Positions 10,673 to 25,300 of a stretch of DNA of 64,000 nt are shown piece after piece. The notes under the pieces are model-generated. The model made no database searches. It had not been told where the DNA came from and saw only the letters and a program-made list of their open reading frames with translations. Source of the stretch: Gymnogyps californianus (lineage: Eukaryota; Chordata; Aves; Accipitriformes; Cathartidae); contig NC_059481.1 of assembly GCF_018139145.2 (NCBI RefSeq), positions 10,094,368 through 10,158,367 on the forward strand. The letters run 5' to 3'. Both the position numbers and the translations under genes were made by a program. The stretch's first letter is position 1. The number at the start of each line of letters is the position of its first letter.

Positions 10673-13600
10673 GTGAGAGGCCTTTAAAGACAGTCACCAA
10701 GTATCAAGTGATAAATCTGACACAGCTTTTGGGTCTGCAAAAAAAGCACATTGTAATGCTGTTTCCTTTTTAGCAGCTGCAATGTCAAATTAATGGTCAC
10801 CTCCAGGGGTCACAGTGTGGAGCTGTTATCCTTTCCTCTTTCATCAAAAATTCAGGTCTTAGAAAGGATAAAGGCTTTATGACCAAAAAGAAAGCTGACA
10901 CTACTAGTTCATTATAATTAGTTTTGGACTACACTGCTTACTTAATATATGTACAATGCCTGACCCTTTGAAGGAAGCACAAGATTATGAAAAATTAGAA
11001 GGACTCTATATACTGCAGTTGAATGTAGCGGCGGACATTCAAACACTGTATCTCTGGAGGAAAGCAAATTGGTGGCGTTAAATAGCTTGATTCTTTTCTT
11101 TAAATCAGTTCACAATCATTATTTCATTTTAATGGCTCTTAACATTGATTCAGCTAAATATAGGAACATCCATAAAGTGCATCCTTTTTGGTGACTAAAA
11201 GATTTATCTTCATGTAGTTTCATTATCTTTCTCGTTATGGAACATCTACGAAATTCATTAAATGAATCCCAAAGGGAAACAATTAAATATAAAGTGTATC
11301 GAGTCACAGCTGATTAAAAACATTCTGCGCGACTAAATACTAAGATCTTCTAAGCAAACTGTGAGCTTGACCCACATACACCATATACATAACCTGCATG
11401 TAGTCCTCATTAGCGAAAGAGTTAAACATCTTTCTTCACTTGATATTTTCCTTCCCTGCTTTATCTGGATTCTGTGTACCCTCTTGCATCTTTGTGTGCT
11501 GATCCGTGTATCATATTTTTGATTCATTGTCTCTGCGGCCTGTCAGCTTAGTTAAGAGATTTCCAAATCTTGCAGCCTGTGCTGACAGGGGGCAGCTGCC
11601 AACAGTCCCCTGATCCTTCCCCAAGGAACACTGCTGAGATTTAATTTTCAGTCAAAGGGTGCAGTCTGAAATCCATGTCAGGTCCCCTAAGTCATCTCAG
11701 AACCCAGATAGGACCCATGTCTGGGGGATTATATTTCAGCACACTCCACTCCTCCAAGATTCCTTGGGAGTTCAACTGCTGTCGTATACCTGATTTGAAC
11801 TACATTCCCTTCTCATCTTTTCCACAGAAATGAACACCAGTATATGTTAGAATAATTGAAACCAATGAATTGTAAATCCGTATTCATTTTAAAGCCACAT
11901 AGGCTTGGACTCAATGCTGTACAGCAGAAACCAGCATGAGATTTAGAAAGAAATAGATAATCTACTCAGGAAGGAGCCAAGTTTAATTCCTTACCGCACC
12001 TACAATCTGTGGTGCGTGGCACCTCCTTCAGAAACTGTCTGTAGTCCCTTTGACAATGATTATGGGCAAAAATGTGGATTGTCCAAGTTCTGATCTGTTC
12101 TGAAGTGAGAAAGAATTAAAACAAGGTGGCACTAAAGTGTTTGGGTGAGAATTAATGTACCTTAAAGATAACATTCCTTTTAACCTTAAATTAATTCTGT
12201 GTGGCAAAGTGTACACGTTTGGATGGGAACTTGAATATCCAATTCTGCACTCTGCATATCTACATGAAGTAATGGAAAGAATAAAAGCCTGTCAGGAGGT
12301 GAATATTGACTGGCAAAAATACATGTTGATAAAGCATCTAAACTTAAAAACTGAGTTCCATTCGGTCCATCTGACATCATTAAACTAGTAATAAACAATG
12401 AATTACTCTGGCTTTTGTTTCTGTCCATTCCTGCATTTTAAGACATCTTGTCTTATAGGTCTGAAAACCTCAGGAGATTTCACTACTGGTCTCACTGCTT
12501 TCCACTGAGAATTTGTGGCTTGGTTGTCATGGAGACATCGTATTTCTCCAAGAATTGCTCATATTGATCCGTGGACAGGCGTAAATGGCCAGGCGAATGT
12601 GAGGAGTAAAGGGGGTTGGGCAGTGCTATAAAATGACCAGAGGTTATGGGTCGGAAATAAGCTCATAGCAAACACTTAGGTAAAGAGAAAGAAACAGTTT
12701 CATTTTGTTTCAGGATTTCGTTTTTGCACTTTATGCCATTGTCTTCTTTCACTGTAGACTGAAAGAAACTTGTTAGTCACTTGTCATGTCAGATCTTTGG
12801 TGCTTGTCCTGACACAGCTGTCAGCCTTCCAGCTCTGTGCAGTTCAGGGACACACAACAAAGAGCTAGGAACATGAATTATTTATTGCCCCTTGTGCGGA
12901 TGAAATTCTGTGATAAGAAATTAAGACACTTCTGCCAGAAGTGCTTGTTTGAAAGGAAAGATTTGGTAACACAATACATTTACTTAAAACTTACCACTTA
13001 CTTTTAGTAGCAAACATTGAAACAAGAATGTGATATTCAGTTGGTCATGATTTTCTCTAGTATTTCTCAGGTGCTTTAACTTTGAATCATATCTTGGAAT
13101 TTGAGAGTGCCTGGGAGGTCAGCATTTGGTTTGGTGAAACCTGTGACTTCAGAATCTCTTTAACACGTATGCAAAGTCTGGGCAAACTTACAAACTTCAT
13201 TTTTAAGTTTTCATTAAAAAGTCTATATACGTGTTTTGCAGAGTCTCTTGCATTTCACTTACAATATGTTGGCATATGTACAAAAGTGATGTTAAGAAAT
13301 ATATTGATTTTATTATCTCTTCTGATGAGGAAAAGGTGAAAATATGACAATATATCTGCAAGGAATTCCAACTATTCCTAGAAAGGGTTCTTTATTACAA
13401 CTTCTACCAGAATCAGGAAGGCTACAGAGCAGCCATTAACAGACATATCTGTGCATTGTGTTTTCTAACGGTGAAAGGTGCCGTCTCTAACCTTGACATT
13501 AGGCTGAGAGTTATTTTCAAAGTGATCTTAATTTTCTGAAATCGCATAAAGCTTACTCCGCTTATTTTACTTTCACATTTTCTATGTGTCTGCACATGTT

Positions 13601-15434
13601 CTCACTGCTCTGGGTGTGGGTCTCCAGCAATTGCAGAAAAAGGCATCTACTCAGATGAATAGCAGGAATCCATTTGACTACCCAAGACACCAATCTGAGC
13701 TTTACCTGTGATTTCTTGTGTTCAATGTGTGATCTGAACTACTCTCAGATAGGTAATGAAACCCCTCAACCTGCACTTTTCTCCTGGATAATTCACAGTA
13801 AACACTTTTCACGTGTGATGGACACAGGTAAATATCAGACTGCAGTTTCTTGTCTAAGTGAAATGGATTTTAGTTGCTCCCTTCATGTGCCTACAAGCTG
13901 CCATTAGCTGTGATAGTGGCTCATGTCTATTTTAGCCCACGCACAGAGGAGATGCTGGGCTTCTCTCCCAGGTGCGTAATAGTAGGTTTATCACTGCCAT
14001 TTTCCCCACATGCTGAGGACCACTTCTGTTTGACGTGCAAAGCCTTAGCTTTTCAAACTTGTCTCTGGTCTGGCCTTGAACATAATAATCAGGTAAGAAC
14101 TACAACAGCTTTTTGTAGAACTTGACTTTTAATCATATCAACCCCCCGTACAGAATTCACTATCCCTTAGAGTGCTTCTTTAATATAAATAAATATTCCC
14201 AGCAGTGTTTTCCATTTTATCAGACAAATTTTCCACATTTAGGGAAACTGAGAAAGAGGCTGACAGTGAGTGAACATGGATGTATAAGTTCGACTTCTAG
14301 GTCTGAGCTATTCACCCAAGTTTTGTGTACAAACAACGGTGGAAAATTCACACCTCCAGAGGGCGGATCATCTTGTCCAACGGGAGTTGCTTGAGATGGG
14401 TTTTAAGGGGATTGAAAATGCTCTGAACTTTGTCAGTCAAAATCTAAGAGGATTGTAGGAGGACTTGGCACAACTTGAGGTGTCTTAGCTTTCATATGTG
14501 GTGCAGTCCCACTAAGGAGGGTTCTGCAAGTATAGCTTTTAGGAGAAAAAAGAACAGATTTGAGCTGAAGTCACAAGAAACAACGTAGGCACAGATGCCC
14601 CTTGCCTCTTATTTCCCCCAACAGAAATATTGCAGTAGACTAGGCAATAGCCTATTACTTCACTTGGTAATAGAGAGAAATTGAGCCTCCTTAATGGAAG
14701 ATTTGAGTTGGAAGCTGTAGATGGAAATTACAGAGTGTTTTCTTATCTTTTGGATGAAAACGATGTAAATGATAAGAACCCTATACGCTTATGGCCTTCA
14801 GTAGCCAGTCTCTGCCTGAGTCAGCTGGTCCCTTCTGCAGCTCATGATCTCTCCTATCCCTTCATTCCAAAAACATTGCCCATATTAAATTTTTCCCTCT
14901 ACATTTTTTGACTTTTCAGGACAGAAGGTAATTCTGGGTGTATAACAGATAATAGTGAAAATCCGAGCAGTTTTCGCAGTCTTGCTTAGTTGCTTGTCCT
15001 AGATAGACCTTGGCATAGAGATGGGAAAGATCTCTGACTGTCCCTGAAATACAGTCTTTGAGAGACAGAACTGCAGCAAATAGAAACGAGAAGGTATCAA
15101 GAACAATAGATTCTTATTAGCCACAGTGTCCTTAAAAATACAGCGCTAAAATAGGGACTATCTTGTTATCAGGCAAGTTATAATTACTCTATTGAATATT
15201 CACTTACCAGCTCCAAGTTCCATCCACTGGAGAGTATGTTATTTAAATCAGCACTGTGTCACCTATATGGCTGTTGATCAGTACACAGGCAGAATGTACG
15301 AGTAAATATTCAGTAAATTGCCAAGTATGAAGCACCCTAGAAAAGCATTATTTTCTTTTTCTGTATTTGCATCATCATGAAAAGTAGGTAGCAGTAAATG
15401 AGGACTGATTCAGGAATGGAGTGCTGGAGGTGGC
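10673..15434. other. Non-coding DNA (possible intron)
   Basis: AT-rich sequence with no supported gene. Small open frames at 12,155-12,428 and 13,674-14,394 have no recognisable motifs or splice framing. A stretch near 14,208-14,275 ('ccattttatcag ... gggaaactgagaaagagg') faintly recalls the MIR core in reverse orientation, too weakly to call. Confidence 0.55.
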
Positions 15435-15451
15435 TGATGATGATGATGATG
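15435..15451. repeat. Short TGA/GAT trinucleotide repeat
   Basis: About five and a half copies of the trinucleotide TGA, followed by gcatgaag. It is a simple microsatellite with no other signal. Confidence 0.85.
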
Positions 15452-18400
15452 CATGAAGCAGGAAGACGATGCAGTGTAGGGGCAGCCCACTGATCACAGG
15501 CACTGCTAGCCCATACTGCTCAGCGACTGTGTGTAAAATGTTAGTGCCTAGGAATTATTCTAGAAAGAATTTCTGGAATTTCCAATGTAGGCACAGATGA
15601 ATCCATAAGAATTTCACTGCAGTAGATGTAGTGTCACATCCTATCAGCATTCTGGATTACTAGTATCATGACTCATAGCTTTTGTTTTGCTTTTTTTAAA
15701 TAGTAAATCAAACTGTAAAACCAGAAGACTACATAGTGGACATCAAGAAAATGTGTATCTCTCTGTGTCTCTGACACAGATAGACAGATGATAGATAATA
15801 TGATAAATTTACAAGATATCCATTAGACTGGGAAAAAATAGTGTGTGCTGCTTTCTCGATGTTCATGTACTCATGAAAGGTGTTGTATCTGTTTAAGCAG
15901 TGTTTCTAATACAAGTAATATTTAAAATTCAGGTTGTAAATATTACCATACATCAAATAAGAAGAAATCATGAAGCTAAAAACTGATGATTGAGAGTGCT
16001 TTTCTGTGGAATTCTAATAAGATGTGACAGAATTAAAATATAATGCCTTATTGGTATAACTTCCTATTACTTCTGTTTACAGCTATTGTAGGACTATTTC
16101 TGCTGAAAGAAAATATATATAATTTGAAAATTTTATTTGCAGAGGAAACATAAACAGTCTATTAATTTAAAACAGAAATTATCTTTCTGCTGATCCACTG
16201 GAACGTTTTCCTTTAAAACAAAAAAGGAAGAAGAAGGAGAAGGCTGTTCAGGAGAAAAGTTTTGAGGAACGCTATACATTCTCTTGAGTTGTTTTGGGTT
16301 CCATATTGCCTCTTGTAGTATAGCAATTATAACGTAAACAGTCTTCTGGAGGTAGATTTGTGATATTTTTTAACACTAGCATGTTGGTGCTGTAAGTTTT
16401 CATTCCATTACAAGAATTATAGAGTTTATTACTCTATAAAAAGATGGTAAAATAACTTATTTTTTAAAAACAAAATCTTGCCTATTACCTCAAACCGTAA
16501 AATCATTAAGCCAGATGAACACGTTTCTTTTCCAGATGACATGAAGCCACATCCCTGGATATCTAAGGTGTGCTCCTGTAAGGTGTGTTAGAAAACCCTG
16601 CTTAGCCGAAAGAATTAGAAGATGCACAAGAACAGCCAAGAAATAGGACATACGTGGCATGGACGTGAAATGGCTTGTTGTATTTATTATTGTATACCTT
16701 TAACAATTCATTTTCAGAAGAAATACCTTCCATAAGATCAGCTTCTTTTTGCTGATTTATTGGCTTCAATTCACACTTGCATCACTAACAGACTTCCACT
16801 TATTCAATTAAATTTAGGTAGTTCTAACACAGGAAATAGCAACTCTTTATTTTTAGATGATTTTCACTAGTTTATGTAGTGATCCCAAATCTTACAACTT
16901 TGACCATAAAACATTTGCATCAATTTTAATATTCTTTTACATATATCAAATTTAAATTTTTCTCTCTCCTTGCTTCTGACTTTTATTACCAATAACATTT
17001 TAACACTGAGCAAAACCAAATGTATTTGAAATAATTAGAAAATTTGTTTGCATTTAAAGGAGAAATGCAAATTTTGAATTAAACATGGAATATTTAGAAA
17101 CAACTAAAATACAAAGAATGTTCTGTGCACAGGAGAGCATAGGAAATTGATTATAAATCTGGTCATTGTCTCAGATGTAAATTTTCCTTTTCTATAAATA
17201 CTGCCATCACCATCTTCTGTAGAAATGTAGTACCAATATGAAGTTGGAGAAGCCCATTGGAGTCCTTTTCTGAAATGCTGTATTTCACTGAATTTCTGTT
17301 TCTGCTCATTGGGAAAAGCAGCTATACATTTTTGTCTTTAAAAAAAAATAATCATTATGTTTGGAGAATATTTGCAGTTTATTAGACTCATTTATCGCCT
17401 AACGTTCTGGGGGATTTATGCTGGTTTGACAAATAATGGCCACTCAGAGCAGTGAGATCACTTTCTGTATTACCAATAGTCAGAGTGCTAATGAAGTCAA
17501 AGGGACTTGAGGACGTGCTTTTCTGGATCTCTGTCTTATGGTGGAAATCATGGTCTGATGTTATCCTTCCTAATTGTCACGTTAGCCATAAGCTGCCTTA
17601 ACTAGGAGAGTGAAGATTTCTTCAGTGTGGAAAGATTCTCCGGCAATGAATCTCTTTCTCACTTGTGGGGAAATGTCATGGCTGCAGGAGTGAGAAAACC
17701 AGGTTTCTGTTGCCATACTATGGCTTGAATTTGGTTAAACATGAAACAGACCTGAAACCTTTCTTCTGCTTTTTGATATCCCACGAGTCCGTATCTCTAA
17801 GTGCAGTGTATGGTAGCGAGGTCTTCAGAAACATTGAGTGGAAGGGCCTTCTGAGAAGTAGTATTTCAGCTTTTATTCAGCTAAAGAATATGTCATCAAA
17901 ATAGGCTGCAATCCAGAGAAAATAAAGACATTTAATGTTATTTTTCTGTAATTGTAAATACCATGCAGAAAAATGACATCTTTTAACAGAAAAGTCACTG
18001 GTTTTACATATTTGGTATTTTTCAGAAACAACGTTCCTTATTCTTAGAAGGCATTTTCCTATGTAAAATGTATCTTTTGTTTATAGAAGCTTGTATTTGA
18101 ATTATGGTGGCTGAACAATCTGGATGTTGAGTGTTATGGCTTCATTCTTTCACTTATTGTGCTGGATGCCTGGAATAATTTCATTGACTTATTTATACTT
18201 GTACAACACAACTGAGAGCAGAACATGTCTTCAGCCGATATATATCCTCTTCTTAACTTTTACGGTTAAATCGGAGTTGCAAACATCAAGAAGGTAAAAA
18301 TAAAATTGCAAATATAACTACAGGAACTCAGTAACACTACAGGAAGCTTGCAGACAGTAAAACAAACGGCAAGTAAAGGATGGACCTTGCTATCTCCTTT

Positions 18401-19280
18401 GCCACACATCCTTGTCAACAGTCACCTCTAGTTTGCTGCAGTAGTCTTCCATTGGCATTGAAAAGTCCATTTCCCTTCACAACAAACATCACTGCTTTGC
18501 ATCAGCATCTGCTCACTTGGGCCAGCTCTGTTCTTAGTGCCAGGGTAACCAATCTCCTTAAAGCTATTTCTGCTAGATATTTTAAAAACTGATGTGTTCA
18601 AAGAGGTCTCATAGCTCAAGGAATTGGCATTGTCCATAACACCCAGTACTGCTGTAGTAGCAATTACATTTGTGCAACACAGTATTTGATTGCTTGTCTT
18701 TAATTCTGCAAAGCAGTGCACATCAGCAGACTGCCAATACAGACAGCCCTTTGGAATGGTTTGTGCAGTGATGATCGGTGTTTGGCACATGCTTATGCGT
18801 GCTTTGTGCTAATTATAATTACAGCATCAGTAAGGTAAGGCAGGAACTTTTTTTATTAGGTACATTTATTTCCCAGTAAAGCAAATATATTTCCCATGCG
18901 GTCTGGATGTCTTTCAAACAACCATCTTTACAGTATAGGCTCAAGATGAACTCTTGCTTAGAACAATCCTTTTGCATCAAAGCGACAATTTTAGAGCTGT
19001 ATACAAAAATACATATTAACCTCCTGCAATTGTTTCTTGTAAGCCATAACTGAAGAAACATATCTATACTAATGCAGTCTGATGTACTACTGTATTCATG
19101 CTTCTGGAGATTGATTTTACAACGAAGTTGCAAGGCAATTAAGAATATATTTTTCTATTGTGTTACACTGAAGGAATCCTGCCAAAAGGACTAATATGCT
19201 AATATTTTAGAGTAGTTGTCTAAATTTTAGATATGGAGTAAAAAATTCATGAATACCTAAACTGCTTAAGGAGCAAGGTC
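15452..19280. other. Non-coding DNA, no gene seen
   Basis: AT-rich, with a short degenerate GATA-like patch near 15,780-15,805. A 120-codon minus-strand open frame at 18,428-18,790 is the only notable open stretch. It has no recognised motif and is discussed among the rejected items. Confidence 0.55.
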
Positions 19281-19327
19281 TTTTTTTTTTTGTCTTTTTT
19301 TTTTTTTTTTTTTTTTTTTCCCCCCCC
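19281..19327. repeat. T11-gtc-T25-C8 homopolymer tract
   Basis: Eleven T, then gtc, then twenty-five T, then eight C, followed by 'agaagtcacag'. The T-to-C junction followed by AG mimics a polypyrimidine tract plus 3' splice site on plus. On minus it is G8 followed by a long A run, as in the tail of a retroposed copy, but no source element or target-site duplication is evident. Assembly length at such tracts is unreliable. Confidence 0.92.
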
Positions 19328-22300
19328 AGAAGTCACAGGGTCCAATAAACTGTATGGCTCAGGTTGTGGTTTCATAGTCAGGGCAATTTCTCCCCACTTC
19401 AGCCGTATGCTTCTATGTCTCCTCACTTATGTTTGCACTAGTGGTTGTATGACCAGGCCATGTCAAGACAAGCACTGGCCTCAGTGCAAAGAGCAGAGGC
19501 GGAACAAGCAAGCCAGGGTGGGAAGAAGGCAGAGATACTATGTAAGTGGGGGACAACCCACACATACATCAGCATTATCTCAGCACGAAATTGGAGTTTT
19601 AGGGTGCTATATGTGGGGGTCTGTCCTGAAAATAGATTTTCAGCTTTCAAATCCTATAGGCATTTTTTACATTATGTGCATAATTCATTGTATTATTTAA
19701 AAAAAATTAAAAAGGAAGTTACTGGTCCTTTAGTATAAGCCTAAACCAAAACTCATTGACATCTCTCTGATTGGAGGGATTTTGAGTTTTCCAAATGATT
19801 CATACTTGCTGAATGGTCATTGACCTAGATTCCTGCCTGGAAACATCCCTAAACTTTGAACTGTTCATTTATGGCTCCAAATCCAAACATTATATTTTGA
19901 AATCTCTTGTGCTATTTACATATTTTAAATTTGACCATTGAAATCAACTGCTTCCATTTTTGGGTTGTACTTTGTTGAGCAATGCTCTTCCCCAATCCAA
20001 TGAAAGAAGTTCTGAAAGCAAATTGGCATGGAACTTGGAATACACATATGAGATTCAGTGTTTCTTTAAAAAAAGAGGCACTTTAACAAAGCCCCTATGT
20101 AACAGGGCTACAAGCTCCAGACAAGAGCAGAAATCTAGCAAGGGAAATGATTTTGCCATTCTAACTGAGCTGAAGTGTTGAAAGTTCAGAAAAGAATGGG
20201 CGAGGTGCAATAAGCAGCATTACCTCTCTCCAGGTTTTTACTCCTTTTGAAAGAGCATGTTCTCTGAAGGCAGACTAGGACAGTGAGCTCCAGCAGAAGT
20301 CTTGAAGTCGTTGTGCCAATGCTGAATAGCATTGCATGCACATTCCTGATGGGGGATCTGTGAAGACAAAGTCCTGCTTCTCGCAATGGATATTTCTGCT
20401 GAATTTCTCATGCCATTCTTCTTGCATGAGAAAAGGATGCAGAGGAATTTCAAGGGCTGGTCTTCCCCTTTTTCCTTCCTCATAAGTTATGCAGTCTGAA
20501 GTGCTAGGCAAAGCTCTTAGAATTATTAGTAGAGTTTGAGTTGGGTTATAATTTAAATTCATAGATCCCTGAATGAAAATTCATCAATCTTATTTTTGAA
20601 GAAGTAAAACTGAACTTGGATGCAACATAAAATTCACACAATAACCCAGGATTGTCTTATTGGGGACCACGGGAAGTTTGTTTCTTGAATGACACCTGCT
20701 GGAAAGTCTAAAGTGTGTCCGAGAGCTGTGCTGCAGGACAGAGGCACGTCACATAAAGACTACCTTCCCCGTCTTCTGATGAATCTGAGTGTCCTGGGTA
20801 TGGTGTGATGGGTAAGTACAAATATAGCTGTCAAGGTAAAGCAGTGCAGCTTGCTAAACAATATTAAACATTATGAAACTTAACAAACATCTGCAGAGTT
20901 TTTTAGAGCGGACTGTGCATTTAATAAAATTCTTACACAGTACAAATTTAATTGCACTTATTTTTTTCTTTCACATATTTCTAGAAACCTTAGCTTGATA
21001 AGATAGAGTTGTGCAGCCTGAATTTACATTGTGTCTTGCAAACATAGGGATAAAAGCTGTTTTTCTTCCTCTGGCAATACTCTCAATAAGATAGCTGTGA
21101 AAAATAGCATCACTGGAGTAAGTAGTATATGTCGTTTCATTAAGTACATTGCTCCCTCCATTTTTGCAGCAACTGGGAGATTTTCTTTTTTTTTTTTTTA
21201 GCATTTGAAAGCTTAATACTCAGCAGAAAAATATTAAGAATATCCAGCACTACTAAAATAATAATATTTTCCTTACTTATTTTCAAGTTTTATCTAAATA
21301 CTGTATAAACTTCTTGATAATAAAGACCTGGGGAAATTGTACTCTAAATCATTATGAATTTTCCACACAGAAACTCAGGGTAATAAAAGATTCTGTTCAG
21401 TTTCAGAACTTTCTTTTCTATAATCACACCGGCAAACAGACTTACAGCTCTGCCCAGTAAATGCAATATACATATTTTTGTTGTTTGTTTTGGTTTATAG
21501 TCTTCCTGCCATGTAGATGGCAGCAGCACTCAAGCCTTGAAATTCACTCCAGCGTTTTCTTGAGTGTATTCTGAAACACCATGTTTAAGAATATTATTGT
21601 TGAGAATGAACTGAAAGCATGATTACTTTAAAGATGGATATCAGCTTAGTTATATATACCTTTAAAGAAGCCTGTAACTTCATAATATCAGTGTTTAAAA
21701 GGCATTGTGTCATATCTGTCTGTATGAATACAGATGCCACTATTTGGGGTTTTGTACATTATGACGTATTTTCTTTCTGTAAATTAAATTGCTAGTATTT
21801 TTTCTACTGTGCTAGGTTTCAGGACACGCAAGGTGTTTCTGAAAGTTCAAAAATGTTAAGATTTACTGGGGTAGTCCCCACATTTATTTCCTGGCAGAAT
21901 GAGAAGCAGCTAGCAGGTGCTTGGGCAGGAAAGCTGTTGACTGTGGGCATCCTTGTCGATGATACAAAGAGGAAGGACAAAGAAAGGTAGTGGGATACAC
22001 AGTGCAGGATTTTGTGCTATGGGCTCTACTAATCACAGTGCTTTATAAAAAATATTATGAATTATCCTGGAAAAAAACATTTTGAAAGTCCAAATATCTT
22101 TAGCTTGGCATAGCATGGAATTGTCTGCACTCTGACATTTACTTTGGCTAAGAAGTAGAGAGAGGTTTTGAAAGAGAAGCAACAAAACTGAGACCCAGAA
22201 TCAAAGCTTTCTGGCAGCCTCAGTCTCTGCAGCATCAGCTGAAGCCTCAGGGAGGCTTTGTGGGATCATCTCCAGGCCCTGGGAGATAAAAGCAGGTGTT

Positions 22301-25300
22301 ACACACATCACTGTGCACAGAGGAAAAAACTAGCACAAAAAAGCATAATGACAGTAGTTCCCTGAACTAAGAAATACTGTTTAAATGCTGGAGGCAAATG
22401 GTAGTGTTTTAGTAAGCTGTCATACAAAGTAGATCAGCACTAACTCCCTCCATGCTTCTTAACCAGTAGCAGCTGAAGTAACAAAGATTAAATATGCAAC
22501 GGACAGTATTTCTCATTCCGTAGGATCCTGTCTAGGGATGCATGTGGTGGAGGTTTAATCCACACTGAGCATGGCATCAGCTAAGGTAACTGGGAAAGTG
22601 GGCAGACTGTGGCACCTAACCATCCTCATCCAGCTGCCACAGCTGCAGATTTGGACAGGTCTGTTCTAGCCTTGTGCAGAAGCTGGGAGAGAAACAAGAA
22701 CCAATATCCCTCTGATGCCTTCGTTATGTGGTATGAAGTAGAAACCCTTGCCCCAGTATATCATCCGGCCATTTGTAGTCAGGCAGATGATCTTCAGAGA
22801 ACGGAATTCCACACTGGAGGGTTCATTACAGCTTCAAGCTGCACTCAGTGGATGATCTGTGACCAAACAGGCTCCTAATGCCTAATAAGGCTGTGACCAA
22901 AAAGCTGTTACAGATGCCGTGATACATGTCCTGGAGTGATAGCATTCCTCCTGCTTATCTAGTGCTTCAGGTAAAGGACTAAGAAAGCGAAAGTATGAAT
23001 TTGTGGCTGATAAAATTTGTGACAACAGTAAAAGTAGACTTAATCATGGTGAGAAAAGAGCAGCAACAGCATACTTGTGCCATCAAAACACTGGGATAGC
23101 CAGCTTTTGTCTCTCCTGCATACCGTTGAGTACAATGCTACAGCTGCTACATCGGACAGTGCTAATGGAAAAAGCACTTCCCTTCTTAAATCTCTTCCAG
23201 ATAAATACATGCCTAGAGCAAATATATTGTAACTGCTTATAGGGTATGTTTGGAGATTTGGTGGTTTTTACTCTCCACTTCATAGCATCCACTAAATCAA
23301 TCTTAGATTCCATTCCAGTGAGCAGATATTTGTCAGAAAGCTGCTTCAAGGTCTCCCAAATCCACATGGGTTTTTTTCTGATATTTTCAAAATTATGCCA
23401 CTGCTTAAGTAAAAAAAATATCTTTTCACCTTTCCTCTATCACACTGATAGTACACTCGATGTAGTTATGGGAGAGTTCTGTGCCTTGCAACCAAAAATA
23501 CATTTAAATTCAAACAGAGTTCATATTAGTGCTGGTTATTCATGACCTGTAAAGAATACATATTTAAAAAGCTCTTGGAAACTTAAAATAACTTTCTGTG
23601 TGTTAGTATTTTGTCTGTGGAATGGAAATGCTTGCAAGGCCCTACCTCGGAGAAGTTTTGTAAGGATATAGTAAGGGCTGTGTGGGTGGTCATGGCATTT
23701 TGTAAGTAAAATACACAACCAAAATTATATAATAAAAAGCTTGGTACATTTTTGTTATCCCTGCCCAAACTTGTTAGGCTGAATCGACAAAACTACCTGA
23801 GCAATATGATACAGAAACTCTGACAACTACCAAACACGGCTTTCCGTAGAGATATTTTTGGAGAATCACCTTGGAGTATAACTGCTCCTTAGGAATTTGA
23901 GATTTGCAGCAATAAGTTTTCAAGCTTTTAAAGAAGTTGATGAACAATTTTAATGGATTGTATACTGAGAAAAACATCAGAGAAGACATCACAAGCGAAG
24001 ATTCATTCCAGGCACTGTTTCCTATATTTGTTGCTTTAGTTATGTGGAGTGACAGCCCAATGAATCACTGGGTGGTCTTTTCGTCTGACAATTTGGGTAT
24101 TGTCTGAGCAATTAACAGGCGAGTCAGCCAGTTGTAGTGGCTAGTGATTAAATTACAGAGGTTCTTTGGTGGTTACCATAAAGAAATCTCTGGGAAGAGT
24201 TAGGTGGATCCACCATCTATCATATGATGAACATGTGTCTTCAACTAAATACTTAAGAATATTATGTCACTTGAGAAGAGTTGAGATTTGAAAGACATTT
24301 CATGCTTTTGGTTGCTGCTGTGCTAACCCTGTGCATGAGGAGAATTTATGATACTCTTGGGGTAAACCTTTAGCTTTAAATTTTTTTGTAGCAGATTTCA
24401 GAAATGTCTTCCCTCATGTCTTAAGCCACATCTCTGACTAACTGCATGAGTACTTCATTGGTTTCATTCTAGATTTTTCATTAAAAATTGCCTTCCCTGT
24501 TAAGCAGATATTGTTGGTGTTAACTGTTTAGCCCATGTAAGAAACATGTAGCACCCTGTGTTACTTCACTTTTTTACAATGCCTAAATCTATAGGTGCTC
24601 GTCTGTGTTTCTGCTATTTGGCTGTTTCTTTTGTTCCTCGTATGTGGGACAAATCTATCACACTCTTCTCAGAATTTTGAGTTTTTTCTTCCTCCCATGA
24701 CAGGCAGTGGTTAAACTTCCACAGGGAGAGAACAAGGTAAAAGCAGCAATAAGGAAAAATAAAAAGAAGTAAACTCTATTAGCAAGAGTAAATATACCAG
24801 CACGGCCAAATTATGATTACACTGACCTCCAAGCTGCACTCTGATCTTTTATGGTAATTCTGAACAGAGCTGCTGTAGGTAGATGTAAATGTCAATACTC
24901 TAGGAAGACTGGGAATTTCTGGGAATTTGCATAGGATACATACAGCCATAACCACAATCCTGCAGGTGTTGGGTACAGTACCCATTGCACTGAGCTCACA
25001 GGCGGCATTCTTGCAAGGGGGATGGGACTATAAAATGAATCTCAGCAACATTACGTTTTCTTAAGCATTTAGCCCTTTTTCCTGGGGGTAATCTTTCTGG
25101 ATTTCAGGAAAGTGCCCTTGCTGGCTAGCAGGGAGGGGAGGAGGTAGTTCTGTACATTTTAATGCTTTTACAGCTTCTGTACTAAAAGACACTGGGAATA
25201 AGAGGGAAGCTTGCATGACTTCCTTAGAGATAGATTCAGCTCCCTTGCACACAAAGGTTTTGCCAAGGTTTTGACGAAAGGAATCCCCGCAGTAGATTAC

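Noticed and set aside
10455..10700. Minus-strand 81-codon open frame opposite the candidate exon
   Set aside because: The splice signals and the frame-restricted openness favour plus; the minus frame has no framing signals.
18428..18790. 120-codon minus-strand open frame
   Set aside because: Considered as a processed pseudogene or exon, but there is no identifiable parent, no poly(A) tail and no splice framing.
20735..20811. Possible exon with acceptor ctgtgctgcag and donor GATGG|GTAAGT
   Set aside because: All three frames are closed and the acceptor tract is poor.
22609..22878. 89-codon plus-strand open frame in a GC-richer patch
   Set aside because: Checked for reverse transcriptase, protease or other mobile-element motifs; none seen.
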